From assembly GCA_018398805.1 (NCBI GenBank), contig JAGFBZ010002829.1, forward strand, positions 1,352,001 through 1,416,000: a stretch of DNA of 64,000 nt, in the 5' to 3' direction. The DNA is from Hirundichthys speculiger. Lineage: Eukaryota; Chordata; Actinopteri; Beloniformes; Exocoetidae. The translations under genes and the position numbers were made by a program. Numbering within the stretch: position 1 is the first letter of the stretch; each line of letters begins with the position of its first letter. Below, in pieces: positions 57,918-64,000 of the stretch. Under the pieces are notes generated by a model. That model saw nothing but the letters and a program-made list of their open reading frames with translations. It searched no databases and was not told the origin of the DNA.

Positions 57918-58672
57918 CAGTGGTACCTCTACTTACAAACGTCTCTACATATGGAATTTTCAGGTTACGAAACGCCTTAATGGGAAAATATTGCCTCTTG
58001 TTACGAAAGAAATTTCAGGATACGAAAGGCAAAAATACAGTAGCGCTGCTACTCGCAGCTCCCAGAGTTTACCGAACATAAACATACTTGTCGGCTCTGT
58101 ATCTCGGTTTGAAAGCGGTGCATCCGAGCTGCTCTGCCATTGGCTATCACTTAGCATCTTCCTGGCATCCCATTGGCTAGGAGGGCCCCTTGTCTGTATG
58201 AGCGTAACCCAGCAACCAAGGTAAACGAATAATTTTTACCTCCGCCAAGGAGGTTATGTTTTTGCAGGCGTTTATCTGTCTGTGTTCAAGATAACTCAAA
58301 AAGTTATGGATGGATTTTCATAAAATTTTCTGGAGTTGTCGGAAATATGAAAAGGAAGAACTGATTTCATTTTGGGTGTGATCCGGAAGAAAAACCTGGA
58401 ATCTGGATGACTTTCAAATTTTCAATAATTGTTGCGCTTGGTGGAGTTCTGCATCCTCCGAGTGCTTTTCTAGTTCTAATATGTATTTCTTACAGGTTTT
58501 TGTGTCATTTCATGTTTTATTTATAACTTATTTTAAAAAATTATATTCGAAATTTGGGGGCTTGGAACGGATTAGAGGGTTAACATGGAAAACGCGTCTC
58601 TACTTACGTTAATTTTCCAGTTACGAAACTACTTCCAGAACCAATTAATTTTGTAAAGAGGAGGTACAACTG
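57918..58672. mobile_element. Tigger/pogo-like non-autonomous element with nested repeat
   Basis: Ends CAGTGGTACCTCTACTTAC and, reversed, CAGTTGTACCTCCTCTTTAC. Flanking TA at both sides fits TA-targeted insertion. Inner TTACGAAA motifs are mirrored, typical of Tigger-type ends. About 240 bases in the middle are another repeat. No transposase present. Confidence 0.75.
58236..58475 (+). repeat. dispersed repeat, copy 2, nested in the Tigger-like element
   Basis: Opens ACCTCCGCCAAGGAGGTTAT, holds AACTCAAAAAGTTATGGATG, closes CCGAGTGCTTTTCTAGTT. The other Tigger-like copy at 58936 resumes exactly at its right edge (TCTAA..GTATT), supporting a later insertion. Confidence 0.75.
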
Positions 58673-58935
58673 TATTCCTAAAAATGCCTAGAATGGAGTC
58701 ACAAGAATAGATACGTCAATTTCACAAATTTGAAACTAGATATTAGACCATTTTAAAAATAAATCAAGTACCGTAATAGCAATGAAAAGAAGCCAAATCA
58801 AGTTCAGACAAACCTGGCAAATTCAGAACAAGTTTAGGCTCAGATGACCCTGACAATCAATGGTCATCTGAGAGGTTTTACTTAAAGTTGGCTTCTCATT
58901 TCATTTTGGCCAAACCTTCATAATTCATTCATCCT

Positions 58936-59122
58936 TCATTCTAACGTGTATTCCTTACAGGTTTTTATGTCATTTCATGTACTATTGATAATTTATTTAA
59001 AAAATTATGTTTGAATTTTGGGGGCTTTGAACGGACTAGGGCATTTACATGGAAAACGCATCTCTACTTAAGAAATTTTCAGGTTATGAAACCAATATAT
59101 TTCGTAAGTAGAGGTACTACTG
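58936..59122. mobile_element. Tigger-like element, right end only
   Basis: Direct repeat of 58485-58672: TTACAGGTTTTTxTGTCATT, AATTTxGGGGGCTT, ending GTAGAGGTACTACTG before TA. The left half is absent. Confidence 0.75.
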
Positions 59123-60059
59123 TACTTGATTAGAAATGCTTTGCGTATACCCATGTAGCCATTATCATTAAGTGATTACCATTAACCTTTAATAAAAGTT
59201 AGAAATTACAGTTCTGTTTGTGCATGTGCATTCGGGCAGGACACAACTTGTCAGCTATATATTCTTCAGTACTGTGGCACAAAATAATGCTCTAAAACAG
59301 AAGTGAATGACTTTCATAAAGGCAATAAGCCCCAAGAAGCTGTTCTCTCTTTCTTGTTTCATTGATTGATACCTCTGCCTGGACTTTTCATTGCTAACAT
59401 CTAAAACACTCCTTGAAACATAGTCATTTAAAAGAGTAAAGCATGAAAACAGCCTCCTAACACCAAAGGATTTTCTGAAGAACTGAAATGATGTTGACAG
59501 AATTTTCAATATTCAGTAAAGCTTTCATTTTTCACCCTTTGAAGAAACTAAACATGAAAGACCAAACCAAATGGATGTTCTGTGCTGAACTGATTAATTG
59601 TACCTTGTTTTATTTTATGTTCTTTTTGTACTCATAAGACATTTAGACACACCCAAATTTTTTACTTATATTTAGTTGAAACTTCAGGTGGTCTGATGAG
59701 CCCACTTAATTATGGAGAAAAGGGTCATAAGAACAAAGTTATAGGGTAAAAGTAGGCAAGGCCCATTGATCATAACTATTTAAAATGGGATCAAAGTGTA
59801 GACTTTCAAATTTAAGTTAAGAAGGTTCATGCAAATGTGGAATTCACCACTTTGTATTATGAAGACCAAAGAGATCTTAATGCAAGTGAACACTGCAAAA
59901 AAGGGGGTCTTCAAACAATAATAATTACTTTCTTATTTTAAGTCTCAGTATAATCTTATATCAAGTAAAACTTTTACTTTTTTGTCTCAAACAGGCATTT
60001 CTCAAACACAACATTTCTTCGCTGTGAGAGAACGTGCACAACATCCTGTGATTCTTGGG

Positions 60060-60312
60060 TGATGCGTCTCGGCCAATCAGAGCACAGATTCTAGAGTTCT
60101 GGGCCGTCTGGGTTTCTCCTGTTGCTTACAGGAGGCTGTGAGTCATAGTTTGACGTTTCGCTTGCAGCTGCGGCTTCTCGTCTGCTGTGGGGTGGATTTT
60201 TGCGGAATTTCCGTGATTTTTTAAAGATTTTTTATTATATTATATATTTCTGAAAAATCTGCAATTAACTAAAACCGTGGAACTTAATGCGCGAATTGGC
60301 AAGGGATTACTG
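60060..60312. mobile_element. possible pogo/Tigger-like end
   Basis: The right end GCAAGGGATTACTG before TTA and an AACCGTGGAACTTAATGCGCG stretch resemble termini of pogo-like elements. The left boundary is unknown. Confidence 0.35.
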
Positions 60313-61526
60313 TTATTTCTTCCCAGAAAACATTGAAACCTCTTAAAGCTGGAAAGTCTGGGCTGGCACCTTTTCTCTTTAGACTGTTTGACTGGCAAAG
60401 GTTTGCAGGATTTGTTTTTCTTTTTTTGTAAGATTACTTCATTGCTTGAGGTAATCTACTGTGGCCTGATGTTTTGAGGTACATGCCTACCTCCAATGTA
60501 AGTGCTGCTGTCAGCCCGCGACTAAACATGTAGGTTCTTGTGTGCCCTGGCCTGTCGAAATGGAGAAAATGTTTGATAAGGTGCCGAAAGCACAGACAGA
60601 AATCCTCACAGACCACAGGGGAGAATCTGCTGGTTGGGACTGACATAGGAATTTAAAAAGAGGAAGATGCATGAAGATGAGATGAAGAATAGACCTGAGA
60701 GGTGTTAAGTGAGAGAAATGGCAAGATATGGATGAATGAAAGGGCATTTTAAGAATGCACAGTGTGAAGTACATATACTATCTTGTATTTACTGCCTTCC
60801 TCATATTTTTACTCAAATGTGATTGACATTTTCACTGAAGCTATATGGTTTCATTTCTGAGACATGCCCACACAGCTCACATTGCTGCATTGCCGTTGGG
60901 CAGTGCCTAGTTTTGAAAAAAAGAAGGGGGGGGGGGGAGATTAGAAAAGTATCTGGGAATGTGAAGATGACTGTCTGCCTCCCAGGCAAAGTGAAGGAAT
61001 GAATGACAGGGACAATCTTCTCCTCACTGCAGGCCGCTGGTATCAATGCGAATACAATGAAAACACAAAAGCAGGGACGGAGCAGCAGTTAATTTTCTTA
61101 AACAGCATGTTGTTTTTGAAGGGCTCAGCTGCATTGCTTCATTGAACTTGTCTTTTCCTGGCTGAAGCTGACATGTGACATTTAATCTGTCATAACTGGA
61201 AAATGACACAGGACAGAAGCATTATACAGAACGTGCATGTTAAGGTTGAGCATGCAGAATAAAGTCAAAGTAATTATGAATTAATTTCCTTTTTTTTAAA
61301 CCCCTTCAGACATGCACGGCTTTCCATTAATGAGACATCAACTGAATGATCACCATGGTGCTTTTTCATAGTGTTTCATGAGTGTGATCTGATCAAGCTG
61401 AACCTTGGAACATAAACGTGGGCTTCCACACAACATAAGGCTAAACTGCAGTTGTCACATTAACAGACAGCGTTGGGTTAGCTCAGCTTCTAATCAACTC
61501 TTCTGAGGTATCCAATAGATTAGAGC

Positions 61527-62044
61527 CAGCCATTCCCAAACTTCAGAGTACCAAGGCCCGAATTTGAAATGTGAAAAATCTCCACGGCCCACCGAAATCT
61601 TTAATCACAACTGTGATCATCATACAAGGACTAGAAGCTATGTTCTGACATTAATGTAAGGCGTCAACAAATAAGGTGACAATTGTCATATTAAGTTAAA
61701 ATGATATGGTAAAATGGTGAATGGGCTGCACTTATATTGCGCTTTCCAGACACCATCATGGTGCCCCCAAAGTGTTTACAATAGCCTCTCATTCATCCAT
61801 TCACACACACATTCATACACCAGTGGTTAAAATGATAGTAGAATAACACTTAGCTGGTTTGTTTTGTTACTTCTTAATGTTTTTTTTAATCATGTCATGA
61901 ATATTTTACATGAATTAAAAACATATTTAAAAAAGATCGAGAATTTAAAACATATTTGTTTAATTTTAATAACCTCTCACGGCCCACCTGCAGTACCACG
62001 GTGGCCCACCAGGGGGTCCGTGGCCCACACTTTGGGAATCGCTG
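61527..62044. mobile_element. hAT MITE, copy B, with nested insertion
   Basis: Same family as 35354-35735: starts CAGCCATTCCCAAACTTCAG, ends CACTTTGGGAATCGCTG. The 8-bp flanks have diverged (ATTAGAGC versus GATGAGAC). A 121-bp insertion with its own duplication splits it. Confidence 0.85.
61706..61826 (+). mobile_element. short retroposon-like insertion
   Basis: 121 bases flanked by a perfect 10-bp duplication TTAAAATGAT (61696-61705 and 61827-61836) and absent from MITE copy A. It includes GGGCTGCACTTATATTGCGC and ends CATTCATACACCAGTGG, a sequence frequent in fish genomes. Duplication length suggests a SINE-like mechanism; no polymerase III boxes are convincing. Confidence 0.8.
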
Positions 62045-63113
62045 GATGAGACTTATTAAAGCAGCACAAAGGAGCTGTAACACTTTAAGCTTAGAGGGTC
62101 TACACCTATAGGTTAAGTCACTTTTATGACACTATCTGAGATTGAAACTTTTTCTTTGCTTTTTTTTCTGTTGAATGTTGGAGATGAATGGTGGGTTTTT
62201 TTTTTTTTTTTAAAGCATTAATTTTTTCATCTTATTTTTTAGCCTGAACTGGCCAACAGTTTGGATTTGTTGAGACTGATTCTGACTGTTTAAGCTTCTG
62301 TCCCTTGGGACTCACGTTCAATGAATGAATTAATAAAAACAACGGAGGTGCTTGAGCTGCATCTGCAGCCTCTGCTCTCTGGCAACGTATCAGTACTTTA
62401 AAGTGCTCCCCTCCACTGCTGTTTTGTTTAACACACTCTTAGTATGCTTTTTTATGGCAAAGCAACATGCTCTTATGAGAAAACTAGAGGGACTTGCAGG
62501 ATTTTGATGAACAGCATTGTATTGGAGACCTCAAGTGAAGTAAAAGATAACTTTTTTTCTGGATTATGGCATTCATTGTTCTATAAGATTAAACATGCAG
62601 AAAAGTCATATTTTCATCTGCTTATACCAATGCCCTTTTGTGTTTCACACAGTTACTTGAGTTTGATACACTAAAATGAATTGTTAGGACAATCTCTAAC
62701 CATTTTGCATGCACCATGCATCATCACATTCACTTGGTATTTTTGAGTGAAGTGCAAGGATCATTAATGAAAAGGTGACCTTTGTGTAAATGACTGTCAT
62801 TAGTTAGACAGTATCTTATCTGAAAAGGGCTTATATTCTTTAAGGATTCAAGGAATTAACTTCTATTTAAAAAGTGCTGTTGCATGTTGGTTTTTGCTGT
62901 CAGTCATATGGTTGTCACGGCTATAGGGAATTAGATTCAAGAAGAAATTGGCTTTGGTTGCTGACATTTCAAGAAGATTTATTGAGCCCATCAGGGACAT
63001 GGGTTCTGTAGCAGCAGAATCGAGAAGGAGGATGAATGACAAATTGAATTTAATCACACAAAAAGCAAAGAAAGAGAATAAGCACTTTTCTTTCCTTACG
63101 AACTTACACTAAT

Positions 63114-63310
63114 GAGCTAAGTTACTCCGGTCTTGAACTTCTCAGATAACATCTGTTGGATCTGATCTCCAAGAACCAGGAAGTAGAAACCTTTACACCA
63201 GTCAGTTTGCAAATGGTTAACATCCACTGCTGCCATATTTGCCTTTGTCATGCTCTCTCTCGCAAGGATGAGGTTTAATTCCGTTAGCTGTTGCTTCACA
63301 AATCTTTCCT
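63114..63310 (-). other. unrecognised open frame with protein-like composition
   Basis: The minus-strand frame from a possible AG acceptor near 63312 reads KQQLTELNLILARESMTK, then NMAAVDVNHLQTDWCKGFYF and LVLGDQIQQMLSEKF to a TAG at 63114-63116. About 63 residues with balanced composition and amphipathic heptads, unlike the low-complexity frames nearby. It may be a transposon-derived or retroposed exon in the antisense of col14a1. No family recognised. Confidence 0.25.
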
Positions 63311-64000
63311 CTCATCAGTTTGACACTTTAAACCCTTGTAAATCTATCAAATGGCACTAAAGACATTTTCACACATTTGGAAATAGTTTAAAACAGTTTA
63401 AGAAGGAAGAGAGTTAAGTGGGTATGTGCATCCCACACTTAAGAAAGAAAGAGTTTCTGCCTAAATTATGACATTAATAGCAGACACTGGCACACCAAGC
63501 ATCTTCAGAACAAATAATTGGTGCGCATATTAGGCTTAAAAAAATTGATAACACTTGAAAGTAAATTATATGACATGGACTTATGTCGACAAGAACCAGC
63601 GCCTTCAGCAATACTTTTCTGGCTTTCAAAGAAGCTTTTTAGGGATTTGTTGGAGTGCATTTGAAGGTGCAGTAGACAGTCTGCCCTCAGCATGAGTCAG
63701 ACTTCACAGCGACAGAACAGCAGTGTTTCAAAAAGCAGGAAAACCCCTTGTAGTGCTAGCGTACTGTCTTATGAGGACCTTAGTGACCATAGAAGGGGGT
63801 AAATATTTCAAGTCCATTCTAATTATGACACTCAGCCACAAGACACGTTTAACATATTTCTCACAAATTCCTCACCAGGTTTATTTATTTGGTGCCCTCA
63901 TTTTTATCGTTTTGTGACTCACTGTAGTCATCTCCTTCCGACTGCAGCACATGAACGTTTGAGACATGAAATCAGAGCGGAACACAGCCAGTCCATTAGA

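Larger units (their letters stand above)
56051..64000 (+). other. col14a1: col14a1 intron 3 (5' part)
   Basis: Intron open at the right edge, 7.9 kb or longer. Rich in DNA-transposon relics, listed separately. A G13 run lies at about 60926-60938 and a TGG microsatellite at 57249-57268. Confidence 0.7.

Noticed and set aside
56051..64000. Second half of FNIII domain 1 or further col14a1 exons
   Set aside because: No frame with the expected Y-x-V-x-V and surrounding pattern plus splice sites was found; the next exon is presumably beyond the right edge.

Overview
The window is vertebrate nuclear DNA, almost certainly from a teleost fish. Coding sequence is sparse and split into short exons with GT..AG introns. 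Most of the rest is relics of Tc1/mariner, hAT, Tigger-like, Ty3/Gypsy-like and non-LTR elements, tRNA-derived SINEs and long microsatellites. I see no bacterial operons, ribosome binding sites, CRISPR arrays or structural RNA genes. Most of the open reading frames longer than 60 codons are chance, microsatellite or transposon reading frames.

Two host genes are supported, both on the + strand. The first is the 3' end of deptor (inhibitor of the mTOR kinase): four exons between about 30443 and 31624 encode the end of the linker and the whole C-terminal PDZ domain, up to the stop. The second is the 5' end of col14a1 (collagen XIV): a probable non-coding first exon ending at 44692, a signal-peptide exon (47391-47505) and the first half of fibronectin type III domain 1 (55934-56050). 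The gene runs off the right edge. DEPTOR followed by COL14A1 in the same orientation is also the human 8q24 order, so this is conserved microsynteny, and it supports both names.

Layout. 1-2000: Tc1 and SINE relics. 2000-2600: CpG-richer segment with a long TC tract and a GA tract. 4.4-5.0 kb: non-LTR reverse transcriptase relic. 5.0-7.75 kb: non-autonomous LTR retrotransposon with a truncated 5' LTR, an Arg-rich reading frame and an unusual 73-bp tandem repeat. 8-30 kb: intergenic or deptor intron, carrying a 0.9-kb hAT element with an 8-bp target duplication, several Tc1 relics (one interrupted by a hAT MITE with its own 8-bp duplication), LINE tails and SINEs. 30.4-34.4 kb: deptor 3' exons and probable 3' UTR. 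35-41.3 kb: hAT MITE, Gypsy integrase relic, 1.2-kb hAT element and a solo LTR with a perfect 5-bp duplication. 44.5-64 kb: col14a1 promoter, exons 1-3 and introns with (TA)n tracts, a Tc1 relic, Tigger-like elements and a second hAT MITE carrying a nested 121-bp insertion.

The two genes do not form a pathway: DEPTOR is an intracellular mTOR regulator and collagen XIV is an extracellular fibril-associated collagen. The least conventional structure is the LTR element at 5.0-7.75 kb. Its repeat has a period of 3n+1 and is open in all three forward frames, so one protein would cycle through three unrelated peptide sequences.
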